The notes below the pieces were generated by a model. It ran no database searches. It saw only the letters and a list, made by a program, of their open reading frames with translations, and was not told the DNA's origin. Position numbers and translations under genes: made by a program. Positions 1-12,060 of a DNA stretch of 64,000 nucleotides are shown piece after piece. The first letter of the stretch is position 1, and each line of letters opens with the position of its first letter. The stretch comes from Crocodylus rhombifer (lineage: Eukaryota; Chordata; Crocodylia; Crocodylidae): contig JAVSML010025531.1 in assembly GCA_038503035.1 (NCBI GenBank), positions 124,001-188,000 of the forward strand. Reading direction: 5' to 3'.

Positions 1-900
1 AAGGGTGTCTAAGCCTACGTTATAATCGGCATGCTGGGAATTAATTCGTGCTAATACACGCTGCTTCCTCCATGTGGGGACTGAAAAGTGCTGGTTGATC
101 TAATTATGGTGCTTACTTGAAGGAGAAGGGTTTAACTCTTATATTTAACCTATGCTTAAAAAAAAGAAAAAGGAAAAAACATGAAGAATTTCTCTTTCAG
201 GAAGAGAGAAGAGGTGGTTGGGACTCTGATGGAATAACCTAAGGGAAGGTAAAGCTGTGAAACAGTTTTGCAAGACATTTCTTGTTTAACCTGAGTGGGC
301 CTTAATCTTTTTTTAATAGCAAGAAGACCTGAGAGGGCACCAGTCTGTCAGATTTCTTTGCTGAATGACAGTCGTTGACCCTGCCTGTTGAGCAATCTCC
401 CCACGCTTAGTGTTAGCCTTGCTTAAGCTAGCAAAGTTGCAACTCCTGTTGGGGAAAACAGACCTTGGTTCTGACTCCTCCAAGCATAAGTGCAGTATGA
501 GTACGGTCAAGAGATTTCTGGACTCCTCACTTGAATGATGTCATCTGACCCACTTACATGTCAGGAGCCTGCGCTGTAGATTGTGGGGTCCAGTAGAGTG
601 CCGTGTGCTGCACCTGAATGCCGAGATCACAATAGTAGGGTGTCGTGTGCACATGAGTATGACTGGTGAGAAGAATGATTGACAGATGGAATAGGTGAGA
701 TTATAGAAAAGGAGTTTCCAAAAGGATTTGCGTGTGCAATTGGGATCTGGTATGCTTGCTTGCTTGCTTGCTTGCTTGTGTGGACCTTACTTGGTGGTGT
801 GTGGATGGGTGTGTGAATGTGGGTGAATGGTGCTTGTGGACTGGTTTTGATCAGAGTAGTGGTGTGTACATGTTGAGAATAGTGTGGATTGGGGTGATGT
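1..900. other. Unclassified AT-rich sequence
   Basis: I see no gene or recognisable transposon here. The only structured element is a short TGCT tetranucleotide microsatellite at about 753-778. Confidence 0.5.
753..778. repeat. (TGCT)n microsatellite
   Basis: About six consecutive TGCT units are visible. The tract makes an open frame of alternating Leu/Ala/Cys, which is why a small ORF appears here; it is not a gene. Confidence 0.85.
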
Positions 901-999
901 GGCGAGGTGAGAACTGATAATTACTTACCTGGATACCTACCGGATAGTGATATAATCATCATCAAACATACCTGTTGGTTAGGTAAAGTACCACTCTCT

Positions 1000-1400
1000 C
1001 CCTCATTTCCAATCCAAGTACCTCTGAGGGAAAGGATTTGGAGCTCTAGTGGCTCCATCAGCAACTGGCCCCACCTTAGTCAGGGGGGGCATGTGTCCCC
1101 CAGCGACCAGGGAAGGTGGGGATTCCCCATAGCCAATCTCAGCAACTGGGAGAGAGTCCCCCCCATGGCCAATCTCACAGAAGTAGCTGCAGTGCTTCAT
1201 CTGGTGCTCCCACTCCGCAGCCGGTGCTCACAGGGGGAGCACCAGCGCTTCCACCTGCCCCATCTGAACATGACCTAAGCGGGGAGTGCGGCCTGTCAGG
1301 GGGTGCACCAGTGCTTTCAGGGGGTGAACGTTCTCCCCCTTGCCCTACCCCCGTAAATCCCCTACTTGTCACCCCTGGGTGACTCTGTGTCACTCTCTGA
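1000..1400. repeat. GC-rich block of unknown family
   Basis: A GC-rich patch in an AT-rich setting. It contains internally repeated phrases: CAGCAACTGG occurs twice, and GGTGCTCCC is followed by its complement GGGGGAGCACC. It may belong to a dispersed repeat or an LTR, since AT-rich sequence with polyadenylation-like motifs follows to about 1,840, but I could not find paired ends or a target duplication. Open frames here run in several overlapping phases, as expected from composition alone. Confidence 0.3.
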
Positions 1401-4400
1401 CTGGAAACACAGTGAAAACCTGGTGCTGCACCATACTGCCCCGGCAGAGTTGTTGTAAGTATTGCTGTTTCCTGTATTGTTATATGCCAGTGTTCTCTGT
1501 TGCATTGTTCTATGTGTATGCTTATATCTTCTAACTATTCCTGTTTGTTATCTTCAATACAAATCCAGTTAAGTATAATTTGTCTGTTCATGTAATTCGT
1601 AGAGGTTGGCCATGGGCAGGCAGTAGCTCTATGTCAATCTGTGCCCCTAAACCCACCTACCACAGATCAACAGATGAAAGGAACCTAGCTTTTGTGAGAG
1701 GCCTAACAACCCTCTGCCCCACGTAGTTATTTATAAAGCCTTGGTTAAGGTGACTGAGGCTCCCTCTTACTCGGCAGAACTGATAAAGTTTCAGCCTGGG
1801 TCTAACTCCTTAACTTTCAAAAAAAAAAAAAGTTAAAAAAAAAGAGACGGTGAGAAAGGAGGAGAAACACCTATATGGGTCTTGAATGAAAATACTAACT
1901 AGGCAGAAACTGATAGTTTTACAGAGCTCAGGCTTCTTCTTTTCTTCACTTTTTTTGTTTCTTCCCCCTTGTGCCCCAGCTCACTGACAATAACTATGAA
2001 GGGACACTACCAAAAGGTCAATTCAATTCAAACCGGTGACAGCACTAGCAGCAGTGGGAAGATTTAATATCAGAGGAAGAGAAAGCCAGATGTATAAAAT
2101 GAATATGAAATAGCTTCAGAGGAGGTGAAATTTACACTTGAAAGGGTTATAATAATGCTGCGACTTTGTGTGTATATTGAACATTTTATTTTAAGACTTT
2201 GTAGGGCTTTATAGAGTATAGTAAGTAGTGGTGTAGTCTCTGCTTCAAGCATTTGCAGACTGAGAAAACTGCAGAAAAGAGAAACTGCCTCAGCTTCCAC
2301 AAAAAATCATTGTCCAAATTGGGAGCAGTCGCCACTAAAGCTCTTATGCTCCATTACTCATGGCTCTGCTCCAAATGCCAGAGAGGGCTGAGTCAAGGGT
2401 GCGCTCCCTGTGTTTTGGTAGCAGATGACAGCTTGCATATCTGGTAAACTTCATGGCTGGTTTGACTTCTAAATTGGTTATAAGACCATGGGGGCGGGAT
2501 CACCCCTATGGTAGAAATAGATGGAGCACAGAACACTCTATAGCAAGGGGTTGTTCCTTCCAGCTGCAGATATGCCCCCTAATTAGAGTCTGAAAGTGCT
2601 GGTGTAGAGAAACATTAGAAGCTCTGTGATACTTAAAGAAGCCCTTTGCAGACAAAGGCTATTTTCCAGGGGCTCTTCCCAAGTCCTTCATACCTTTAGA
2701 ACAGTATAAAGTCTCTGCAGCACAAGAGAATCAGGCCCCATTTGCAAATAATCTGGTTATGCTAGAGTAATTGTTTCTAGCCCAATACATTAAAGGCTCG
2801 TTGTCACTTTATAAGTGTTTGTAAAAAATACATTTTCTACTGACGCTTCATTCTGCACATCTTGCTAAAAACAGGTCCTAGAATTTCCTTGAATATTTGA
2901 AGAAGCACTAGGCAATGTGAAAGTGTCAGTTACAGCACTGTCACCGATTTCAATGGCATGGCATGATTGAACTAGAGTCAGATTTACAGATGCTCTGTGT
3001 GCTCAGGGAAATATTCTTTACAAACTGGTACTGATGAACAGAACTCTTAAAAGATGCAAGGGAAAGAAATTGCTATCCACCGAGATGATATCAACTGCTA
3101 TTATCTACCAGCTGCACATGTGCCATTAAAACACTAGCCAGAGGTAGAAGGCAGTGGGTTTTGAGGAGAGGCACTGTTTCAAAAGGTTCCTCAGCAAGGC
3201 ATGCCTCCAGAGGCAATAACAGAGCATCTCCATGGGCACCTATAGTGCAGAGGGCTGCCTTGACTGCTGCGATGCCACCACCAGCAATGCAGCAAGCCTC
3301 CAGATCAGCACTGGCAATTTTTGTGCTCTCCTACCTCCATCTGCCCCTCCCCAAAGGCAGTGCCTGGGGTCAAACCCCTTTAGTATTTCATGGAGCACCC
3401 TGTTGTGCCATAAAAGATGACCAACTGTGTCATCCTTTAGGAAGGTGGTCATATCTGGTCAGCTCTGCTAACTGCTGCTGATGGGGGTGATAGCCCCATC
3501 TCCCCACTTGTCCCTTTAGGTGGCTAGTAGTATTCAGTAATAACAATGACAAGTTTTAGAATTACCTTTAGTTAACTATCAGCCTGGCCAGGTTCTTTAT
3601 ATAAGTGTCTGCAATTGGTTCCTGCCTCAGCATGTATGAATATAACAGGCAGTGCAGCATGGCATTGTGTCCTGACAATTTTAAACTTCCACCTCCTGCT
3701 TAACCTTTTATAATGCAGGGGAATGAGCAGGCATTCCTCCTTCACTTTGTTTGTGCCCTCCTGCCGTGTTGTTCACCAGGTACCTTAGCTTCTTCCAAAA
3801 TAAACACCCATACGAAAAAAAATTACCCAGTTCTCGTATTTATTTCACAACCAGCAATATAGGTTCACCTAATAAATATAGAATGTTGCCTAAAATTTAG
3901 AAGCATTTTGGAAGAAAAAGGCTGTATTAATTTTTTTCCCTCTTAGTTTTCAAATATCTCTCTACTTGGTTGTCTTTTAGTCTGAAAGGGGAAGTACTGA
4001 AATCTTCACAGGCAGTACATTTTCCTTTGATGAACTGACTCAAACTAAAAATATTTGGAGCAGGCTGTCCTGGGAGATTCAAGGAAGATTTACAATGTGA
4101 TCAACACACACAAACTATGTTGATTATTATTGAGTTTCGTACTACAATTACACCTGAGGGCCACAGCTCCATTGAGTTAGGCACCACACAAACGCAACTA
4201 AACATAATTTGATAAAGCACCCCAGATTTAGGGTGCTTCCTTATACCAAATTTCCCTGTGGCTTACCAATCAGTTCTTAGTTCTCCTATCCCTCACTGCT
4301 TCATCGTTTCAGGATTGTAAATGTGCCCAGTCTGTGTCCTTTGTGTCATTATCTTTTTGCCTGACTCTGTGAAGTGATGCTCTACAAGTTCTTTTGTTGT

Positions 4401-4760
4401 TTCCATGCAAATTGTATTATACTTTTATTTTCCTTTAAAAGCTGGGATAATTGCAATATTTATAAAGTAAAAGGAAGGGGGGACTTTTTCTATTTATCCA
4501 CTAAATTAGTATTCCGGGACTTTTCGGATTTAAAAATGTTCTCGATCAGTTGATTAACACAAAGAAAAATATTGTCCTGAAACATGTTTATCCTAGTCAT
4601 AATCTATTCCATGGGTTGATTAACATTTATAATCTGAGACGTTATCATTAAAAACACTGATTAGCATTTGTTTAAAAAGTCATATTAACATTCGGTACTT
4701 CTAAGTACTTGTATAATTGTAAATGTATCAACACACCCTCTGTTAAGAAAACTAATCATC
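1400..4760. other. Unclassified sequence, no gene seen
   Basis: Mostly AT-rich. There is an A-rich tract near 1,819-1,845 and a somewhat GC-richer patch at about 3,150-3,500. I could not assign the patch to a known family, and its overlapping frames on both strands look like chance. Confidence 0.45.
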
Positions 4761-4769
4761 AAAACACCC

Positions 4770-4910
4770 ATTTCCCCCTATTTTGTTGGTGGGAAACTGA
4801 GGCATTGGGGTCTGGCAGCTTGCCTAGAGTGATACTAAAATCTGTAGTAGAGTTATAGCTAGAATCAGTATCTCCTGGCTCCCAAATGGCATGAAGTGTC
4901 TATTTTAATT
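4770..4910 (-). mobile_element. MIR-like SINE relic
   Basis: Read on the plus strand this has the layout of an inverted MIR: GGGAAACTGAGGCA, then a segment like the CTTGCCCAAGGTCACA stretch of MIR, then a degraded GAATC...TCTCCTGGCTCC. MIRs are ancient tRNA-derived SINEs shared by amniotes. This copy is highly diverged and its ends are approximate. Confidence 0.6.
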
Positions 4911-7040
4911 TCACCTGTGTCCATTTGAACTGTAGTTATAAACAAAATATGTATGCAGTCCAGGGTAATTTAACTTGCTACAAATGGAAATTCTGGTTCA
5001 AATTCTACTCAGGTCAGAAATGAAGGGAAGTTTTGTACAGTCATTGTATTCCTTTGTTTGTAACAGATATTGGTCTACATGTCAAAACACCTGCATGGTA
5101 TTGGACGATGTGGTACTATCTCCTTTCAAGAGAGGACAAGGGCTGGAATAAGAGAATTGTTTCAGGTCAGGGTTGAGGCACTTTACTAGAGCTTTGTGGA
5201 AGCCTGAGCCCCTCCAAGTTGAGATGTTCTTGACTCAGCACAGTGCTCTGCCCCTTCCTTTCACCAAACACCAAGCTCAACCGCAAGACACGGCAGGAGA
5301 ATATAGATCTGAAGCATGTTGTGTGCATATTTTTCTAGTTCGCTCTGAGTGACACACTTTCAAAGGAAGCTCTTTCACTTTGATTTTTCATAAATGTTTC
5401 TGCTCCAACCTCTTGTTTCTTCCAGTGACTTACTGTCAGTTGTTTCATTTAATGCTGTCCAACTTTTTAGCAGTATACTGAGATTTGGTTTTTTTTACTT
5501 GTTCTTCAGGCTGAATATTTCAAAGATAGTTTGGGCTTCCCTAGAGTTTCATGCCATATAATTCTCTTTTTTTCAGTGCTCCATCTTAGTTCTAAATTAT
5601 GTTTTATGTCTTTCTCTACCAGTGAGCTGAGCTGTTTTTGTCCTCTTTCTCCCTACCCAAAGCCTGGCTTCTCTTGGTTAATTTAATACCTTTGCTACTA
5701 GAAATAGCCTTATCAGTTTCTTACACATTCTGCTATGGTTTATTGCGCTCATTATCTGTCTTTATTGTTTTACACAGGTTTGATACAGTGCATTCCCAAT
5801 GTGTTTCCTTGCTACGCCTCATTTATGTAGATGATTTTTAGTGCTTAGAGAGGTTTTTCTTCCCATTTGTTTGGCTGATGGTTTCTTCCCTGCTGTTTGA
5901 ATGGCACATTGCAATATTGTCTTCATCAGTTTCTCATTTCTGATAATCTGTTTTAGTCATAATTTACTTCAAGTGTTTTTCTAAAAGTTAGTCTTGAAGT
6001 GCCGCCTCCTAGTTTTCCTAGTTTCATAGCAAACTGACTCATACCGCTATTTTAATTCCATTCATCCTGATTTTTTTACAAGGGTCTGCTGAATTTTAAG
6101 ATATAGGCATGACTATGTATTATGAAATCCTTCTTAGGTCAAACACAATCCAATTGATGTGACAGGTCAACTTAAAAAGTTTAAACTTTAAAAACTTAAG
6201 AAGGCAACTTAAAAGGCTAACTTGGTACTGTAGATGAGCAGTAAATTTGTTTCTGACCTACTGTTCTAGCTAATCTTCATTAGGGTGAGAGAGGGTCATA
6301 TTATCCTTTTCTGAGTGGCCACAAAATATAGGCTTCTATATCAGGCTTATGTCAGGCTAACATGAAATAGTAATAGATGTCTTTTTTATTACAGGATTAC
6401 CTGGAGGCTTTTCCCCTGTGCATGGCCCTTGCCTCTGCCTGCTAGGAACTAGTCCATGTAATAAAAACACAAGCTCTCACCCAGGCATTATACAAATGTA
6501 GCACTAGAACGTATTTCAAAAGGAAACCAACTGTACCCCTAATATATCTGTATCTCTTTATTTCCCACCAAGCTGCTAAAAGGGAGCAAGCTTTGGTAAA
6601 CAATGGGTGACAACCTTGTTTGCACAGATTTCTATATTTATCTTGGAGCAAAATGTTTGTAGTTTTCAGGGAAATGAGTGTTAAACAGGGGCTTCTATCA
6701 ATTCTGAATTCTATAACTAATTTTCTACTGTTATGTGCTATTGGCCAGATTCTGCTATCCTTATACATAATAAGAATACTTTTCTCTGTGAGCAACTCCA
6801 CTGAAGAAACTGGGACTACTCGCACAGAGGGGTAACTGTTGAATGTAAGTAGTGGTGTCTAAACTTGATGTTTTATTAACCTGAATAAGTCACAAAAGGA
6901 GCAGCAAGGATGAATGGCATTCTAGCATTCAAGTATGTGGGTGGTTATATAAAAGACAATGCTAGACTGTTTTCTGTGGAAACATGGAACAGGATGAAGA
7001 ACAACAGTCTCAAATTGCATTAGGTGAGATTTAGGTTTAT
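4910..7040. other. AT-rich unclassified sequence
   Basis: No gene, RNA or clear transposon signature was seen. Small open frames around 5,640-5,840 and 6,440-6,835 lack any recognisable domain or codon bias. Confidence 0.5.
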
Positions 7041-7044
7041 AGTA

Positions 7045-7281
7045 ATTATGTCTACACAAGATGCTACCGCACCGCAGCAATGAGCTTGTTGCTACTGTGC
7101 AGTAGTGTTGGGGGACACTGCATAGTAGCTTGTTGCTACTATGCAGTAGCATCAGAAAAAAATGTGGGGACGCTACTGTGTAGTAATGCTGGTTACTGCG
7201 CAGTCTTTTAGTACATGGTGATGCAAGTACTAAATGACTGCTCAGTAACAACTATGTAGTCTGGCACTTGTATAGATGCAG
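7045..7281. mobile_element. MITE, 'TACTGTGCAGTAG' family, copy 1
   Basis: The ends are near-complementary: the left side reads GTCTACACAAG and the right side CTTGTATAGATGCAGC. The interior is built from repeated near-palindromic units of the type GCTACTGTGCAGTAGC. The reverse complement of this copy matches the copy near 43,012, including the shared phrase around ATTTAGTACTTGCAT. The short length, inverted ends and lack of coding fit a non-autonomous DNA transposon, probably hAT-like. I could not define a target duplication. Confidence 0.65.
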
Positions 7282-7304
7282 CTACTGGGTAGAACTTTCT
7301 TACT

Positions 7305-7490
7305 ATGAAGGAGGAACTATTGGAAAAGGCTACATAAGGAGGTCTTGGAATCTCCATCTTCGGAAGATTTTAAAAGCAGATTAGGCAAACCTTGTCTAGG
7401 ATGGTTTGGCAGGAATGATCTTGTCTTGAGTGGGGAACTGAACAAGATGATCACCTGCGGTCCCTTCCAGCCATACTTTTCTGTAATTCT
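7305..7490 (+). mobile_element. CR1 LINE 3'-end fragment
   Basis: The sequence encodes a degraded CR1 ORF2 C-terminus (pattern N-R-L..E-V-L-E-S-P-S..D-F-K). It then continues into the CR1 3' UTR motif with GGTCCCTTCCAGCC and a TTCTGTAATTC tail resembling the CR1 terminal octamer. It is 5' truncated, as is usual for CR1, and begins immediately after the adjacent MITE. Confidence 0.75.
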
Positions 7491-8320
7491 CTCCCTGTGA
7501 GGTTGGGTGGTATTTCTACCGATCTAACTTAATTGCAGTTCCCACAGGAGGTTTGCAGCTGAGTTACAAACAGAACTTGGTTCTCCTGTTCCTAGACTTT
7601 CATATCCATTGAACTTACTATCACCACTTTACCAGACCTCTTCCTCTATTAGCCTGTTTATTCTTGCTCATCAACAGACAAAGAGAGGATTCATCTAACA
7701 ACTTGCAGGTCCTGAAAGATCCCCCTATTAAATTTCATGTCATGCTGACCCCTCTTAAACATTTGCAGACATTTTTAAAGCTCCCTTTTTTGCTTCCTTT
7801 TAAAGATTTTAAAATAGCTGTTGTTTATTTCCTTAAAAAAATAGAGGTTTTTGGGTGGTTGTTTTTTTTTATATCCCCTCCCTTCTCACTGTTCTTGTTT
7901 AAGTAAAAACTATCAGGTCTGGTATTCCCTTGATCTCCTGGAAGATGGATTTAAAGCATAGGGATGTGTATTTTTAGCTCTCTTACCTTAATTGAAGAAG
8001 TGGAACTAACTCCAATAAAATGTACTCTCTAACACTTTAGTCAGTGAAACTAAATAGGTGTTAATAAATAAATAAAAACTTTAGCACAGTCTCACTAAAA
8101 ATCCCTTCTTTTCTCAGTTTCTCAGTTTTCATGCTCTTGGCTCTAGTGATGTCTTCATTTCAACAGCTCTGCGTAGTCTGAATTTTTAATATAGGAAGGA
8201 AGACCTCTGTTTAAACATAAAAAAACCAAGCTACAAAGAGCACAATTGTTTGTCTCTTGCTGTAGAATATTTTTCTGCCAAGGGCTGCCAGCAGTCCTTT
8301 ACCTTCCCTCCTCTTCCCCC
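7490..8320. other. Unclassified AT-rich sequence
   Basis: I see no gene or repeat that I recognise. Confidence 0.5.
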
Positions 8321-8324
8321 TGGC

Positions 8325-8364
8325 TTTGCTTTCTTCAGGTGTAAAATGGGTATAAAGATACTTG
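8325..8364 (+). mobile_element. Possible MIR 3' fragment
   Basis: The phrase resembling TTTCTTCAGGTGTAAAATGGG and the following TATAAAGATA are similar to the MIR region TTCCTCATCTGTAAAATGGGGATAA. It is short and ends at the target duplication of the hAT element, so the hAT may have inserted into an older MIR. Confidence 0.35.
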
Positions 8365-8603
8365 CTCTAGAGCAGGCTTACCCAACATTTGGCCCGCAGG
8401 CCGCCATGCAGCCCTCCAAGCTATTTTCTGAGGCCCGAGGTGCTGCGATGGGAAAGGAAAGTAAACACTGTACTTTTGTTTCAGGAGGATGATGTGATAC
8501 CACTTCCTGTGAAGTCTTTGAATATGGCTCGCCAGATACTGGGTGATAAAAGGTTCATGATCCGGCCCCACATTCAAAAAGGTTGGATACCCCTGCTCTA
8601 GAG
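8365..8603. mobile_element. hAT MITE with 8-bp target duplication
   Basis: The element proper spans 8373-8595 (223 bp). It is flanked by the exact 8-bp duplication CTCTAGAG at 8365-8372 and 8596-8603. The terminal inverted repeats are CAGGCTTACCCAAC on the left and the complement of GTTGGATACCCCTG on the right, the CAGGGG-type termini of hAT elements. The subterminal GGCCCGCAGG...TGCAGCCC is typical of amniote non-autonomous hATs. There is no transposase, so movement would have needed an autonomous partner. The intact duplication and modest TIR divergence suggest an insertion of intermediate age. Confidence 0.9.
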
Positions 8604-9380
8604 TGGTTCTTGTTCCCAGTGTGCTAACATGGAAAGTAAGGGAGCAAGGAGACTTCTGCCCTCCTGTAATTTCTGTACAAAGGGTAAAGACGAGAGCACT
8701 CTGTGCTCTGTTATTACTGGGGGTCCTCAGAAAGACTGGAATGTAGGGGCTAGAGAAAGTGGTTGCCCAGATTGGGCAAGGATTGAAGGGTAGGGAGGGA
8801 GAATAGCTTCTTATTTCTGTGTTCAGTCACTATTTATGTAGTAAAATACATATATTTGACACTAGTAAAGCTGCTCCTCTTCTCTACTGACATATATTCA
8901 AGGACTGGATTACTTTGAAAGTTTCTGGCTGGCAGAACTTCAAGCTCTGCGACAGGCTTCAATCTGTGCTTCTTAAAGTGTTTTTTTTTTTTTTTTAGCA
9001 AGCTTGAAACTGCTAATCTGAAGTCAAAAGGGGTTGCCCATAAATTTTAAAGTATTCCAGGGGAATTGTAGTGCTCTGTGTGGGGAAGAGGAAAATATCT
9101 TTGTAACTTGGCATACTTCATTATGTTTACATATAACGTCACAAATGGATACTAGAGAGTTAAAAGAGACTTTTCCTGAGACTTAAAAAAAACGTTTTTA
9201 TGCAACTATTAAAAGCAAATAGCCAAAGTGCAAAGGTATGTGTGCTCCTCCCACGGGATGAGCATGAAACGCTTGTTAGCAACAAAAAACTCACCAGAGA
9301 TTGAAACCCTCTCCTCCATGCACTTTATGGGTGTGTCCAGATGAGTGCACATGTGACTCTTGCAGTATCTCAAACCTCTT
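8604..9380. other. Unclassified sequence
   Basis: There is a poly-T tract at about 8,981-8,998. A MITE-like phrase GTGTCCAGATGAGTGCACATG near 9,330 abuts the Tx1 relic, but no full element can be delimited. Confidence 0.4.
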
Positions 9381-10389
9381 TGGATCCCATAGAGTATGGG
9401 TGGGAGTGAGCCCACCTGCCACTTGTCACCCACCACCAGGCCAAAGCACTCCACCTAGTTGACCTGGGCAGAGGAGGCCACTGAGTACAGCTCCTGGCAA
9501 GCTTCCACCTGCGCCAGGTCACCTGAATCCTGGACCACAAGGAGTATGTTATCAGCATATGCTGACAGGACCAGCTGCGCCTCCAGCTCCCAGAGGCCCC
9601 CACCCACCTCCACAGGAGAACCCTGCCACCCACCTCCACAAGAGAATGAGGAAGGGCTCTAGGGCCAAGGCATACAGTTGGCTTGACATCAGGCAGCCTT
9701 GATGCACCCTTCTCTTGAATGGAATGGACTCCGTCAGGATCTAGTTAAGCTTGACCAAACACTCTGCAGAGGTATACAGCACCTGGAGAGCACGAAGTGG
9801 GGCCCAAAGCCAAAAGTCCACAGAGTGCCTGTTCTACCCATGTTCTACTCTGTTAAATGCCTTCTCCTGGTCCAGGGATAGGAGAGTGAAAGACAGCCCC
9901 TCCCAGTGCACTAGCTCCAGGAGGCCCTGAACCAGGTACAGGTTGTTGAAGATGGAACATCCAGTCAACATGTGTGTCTGGTCAGGGTGGATCACGTCCA
10001 TCAGCATGGACCACAGGCACAGCAAGATGGGCTTTGCTGCCACCTTGTAGTATGTGCAGAAGAGGAACACAGGACACCAGTTCCTCAGGTCATGGGGATA
10101 ACCCTTGTTTGGCAGGAGGGTCAGCATGGCCCTCTGGCATGACAGGGGGAGTTCCCCACTTCCCTTGGATTCAGCCCAGACCATAGCAAAGTCCAGGCTG
10201 AGGACATCCCAGAAGGCCCGGTAGAACTTCGAGGTCAGACCATTGATGCCCAGCACCTCATTGCCAGGTATTGGGTGAAGGGTGGCCGAAAACTCAGCCA
10301 TGGTGAGAGGAGCCTCCAGCCAGTCCCAGTTGCCCACGCTGACCTGTGGGAGTCCCTCGCACAGGTTCTTAAAGGCTTTGTCAGGTTTT
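9380..10389 (-). pseudogene. Tx1-clade LINE reverse transcriptase relic
   Basis: Read on the minus strand this is the central part of a non-LTR reverse transcriptase of the Tx1/L1 group. In order I see L-T-L-L-P-N-K-G, a degraded N-W-C-P-V (usually NWRPV), V-I-H-P-D-Q-T, L-L-S-L-D-Q-E-K-A-F-N-R-V (motif A), an R-R-V-H-Q-G-C-L segment, and A-Y-A-D-N. The catalytic YADD box is YADN, from one GAC-to-AAC change at about 9548-9550. A TAG stop follows motif A at about 9,834, there are frameshifts near 9,640, and another stop lies in the C-terminal part. It is a dead fragment of a protein normally over 1,000 residues long. The 5' side ends at the foldback element. Confidence 0.8.
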
Positions 10390-10421
10390 TATAATGCTGG
10401 GGCCAGCCCAGGGCAGGTGTT

Positions 10422-10740
10422 GTTACTGCTGGGGACTGAGCAAGTGCTGGCCCTAAGTTCTAGCTCCCCCTGGCTGCAGATCTGGGAGGAGCTAGGCAAG
10501 GTTATTTTGCCCCAAGGGTCACATCTACACATGCAAGCACGTGTGCTTGCAGCAGCTTAAATAGAAGCGGTGTGAATTTGAGACAGAGCTTTTTGCCTCA
10601 GTACATGTGCTCAGACACACACTTTGATGTGGAGCAAATTGTGCCACTTGGGGCAAAATAACCCCACCTGGCTCCTGAATCTTCAGCCAGGGAGAGAGAG
10701 AGCCCTGGGCCAGCACCTCTGCTTTCCCCAGCAGTATAAA
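10422..10740. mobile_element. Foldback MITE with ~95-bp arms
   Basis: Two arms are complementary: about 10,422-10,516 and 10,647-10,740. The inner ends match exactly over GGTTATTTTGCCCCAAG and its complement. The outer parts match more loosely (TGCTGGGG... against ...CCCCAGCA, and CCCTGGCTG against CAGCCAGGG). The loop (10,517-10,646) carries ACATCTACACATGCAAGCA and is itself homologous to 12,712-12,873 in inverted orientation. This is a hairpin-type non-autonomous DNA transposon or a composite of two insertions; no target duplication was found. Confidence 0.65.
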
Positions 10741-10879
10741 AAGCTGCCCTGGCAAGTAGCTCAGGGCAACTAGCTCTCAGGAGCTTCTGGGGCCCAGCCA
10801 ATTGGTACCTGGGGACACTACCCCTTGTGCCAGCTGGACTGCTGAAGCAGCCCTGTACCCTCTACCCACTGCAGCAGAG

Positions 10880-11060
10880 CTGGCACCTTGGACCCATCTG
10901 GCTGTGGCTGACCTCCTGGCCAAATGGGGCCAGGAGGACATGCTTTGACAGTTCAAAGCAGGCCACCACATCCAGAACATCTTCCTGGCAATAGCTGCCC
11001 AGATGGCCTGGCAGGGGGCACACGTGGCAATAGTGCCACACAGAGGCCAACCCTGCAACC
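10880..11060 (+). pseudogene. Myb/SANT-like DNA-binding domain relic
   Basis: In the frame running through 10,899-11,050 the translation has the hallmark order of the Myb/SANT-like domains found in Harbinger-type transposon partners and in domesticated vertebrate genes: D-L-L-A-K-W-G-Q-E-D, then Q-F-K-A-G-H-H-I-Q-N-I-F, then I-A-A-Q-M, and a degraded Q-C near the end. A TGA stop interrupts it after E-D-M-L at about 10,945, and no long frame continues past it. The family match is by pattern recognition only. It lies between two inverted copies of one MITE family, so it may be cargo of an old larger element. Confidence 0.45.
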
Positions 11061-11439
11061 ACAGTTCACTAGCAGCTGTCCCAGAGGGGCAGATGCCTCT
11101 CCTGGCTGTGCAGTCCCCATCCAGTTCTTGCATATGCACAGCAGGTCACAGCCAGGCTGGGTCCTGCCACTGGCCTCCCTAGCAGGAATTCTGGTGTTCA
11201 CTATTGGAAAACTGAAAACTCCCTGATTTAAAAAAAAAAAATCCTAAAGTCACTCTGTAAAATATCCACATTCCTCCACAAGTAAAACAAATGACCACTA
11301 TAAAGAGAGAGTGAGACAGACAGCTATCAGGTGGACAATGTTTTATTGATATATCTAAAGTGTTAAAGCAAGTCTCTTATCATAATAATAAAGTGAGCTC
11401 TAAATACATGAATTCATGAAAATATATTTTGCTGCCCCC

Positions 11440-12060
11440 ACACAGGGGTTATGCCCCCCCCCAACAGGGGATTCGGCTACAAGGGCTACAGCCCTCCCAC
11501 AATGGAGTTGGCCCCTGCACAAGGGGGTTTGGCCCCCCCAACTGAGCTACAGAGCCCCAACAGGGGCCAAATGACCCCCACAGGGGCTACCAGTCCCCCT
11601 GCAAGACCCACATTCCCCACCCCAGCCCCCCAATTGCTGCCTCACCTGGCCTCATCCACTGCCAGCTGCTGCAGTCCCCCTGATGGCTGCCCTACCCAGC
11701 CCCACCAGGCTCCCTCAGACCCTACAATGGTTGCCCCACCAGCCTCAGCCCCAACTTGCACCTCCAGGCCCCCATGGATACCCCCACAACTCCCAGCACT
11801 GTCACTAAAAAAAAAAACCTCAGGAAAAAAATGGAAACACAAGCCTCTGCTTACCTTAGAGGCAGGGGTGTGGGGGGCTCCAGGGCCTCCTGGCAGAGCC
11901 CCCTGGGCAGCACAGGGAAGCAGGGGGGGCAGCAGGGCCCAGATCGGTGCAGGTGGGGCCCCAGTCAGCAGCTCCAAATGCCGGTAAGTGCTGGGTTTTT
12001 TTTGTTTGTTTGTTTATTTGTTTTTAATTATGAGTGGGGGGCAGGGGCTGGAGGGGCTGA
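11440..12060. repeat. GC-rich imperfect repeat block
   Basis: This is a C-rich sequence with recurring CCCCCACAGGGG- and GGGGCTACAGCCC-type phrases, giving Pro-rich overlapping frames on both strands. An A-rich interruption lies near 11,809-11,835 and a T-rich tract near 11,995-12,025. I do not recognise the family. The overlapping frames of about 100-180 codons are compositional. Confidence 0.5.

Noticed and set aside
1000..1840. Candidate LTR
   Set aside because: No paired TG/CA termini or target duplication could be found.
11451..11987. 178-codon Pro-rich open frame
   Set aside because: Overlaps open frames on the other strand; explained by C-rich repeat composition.
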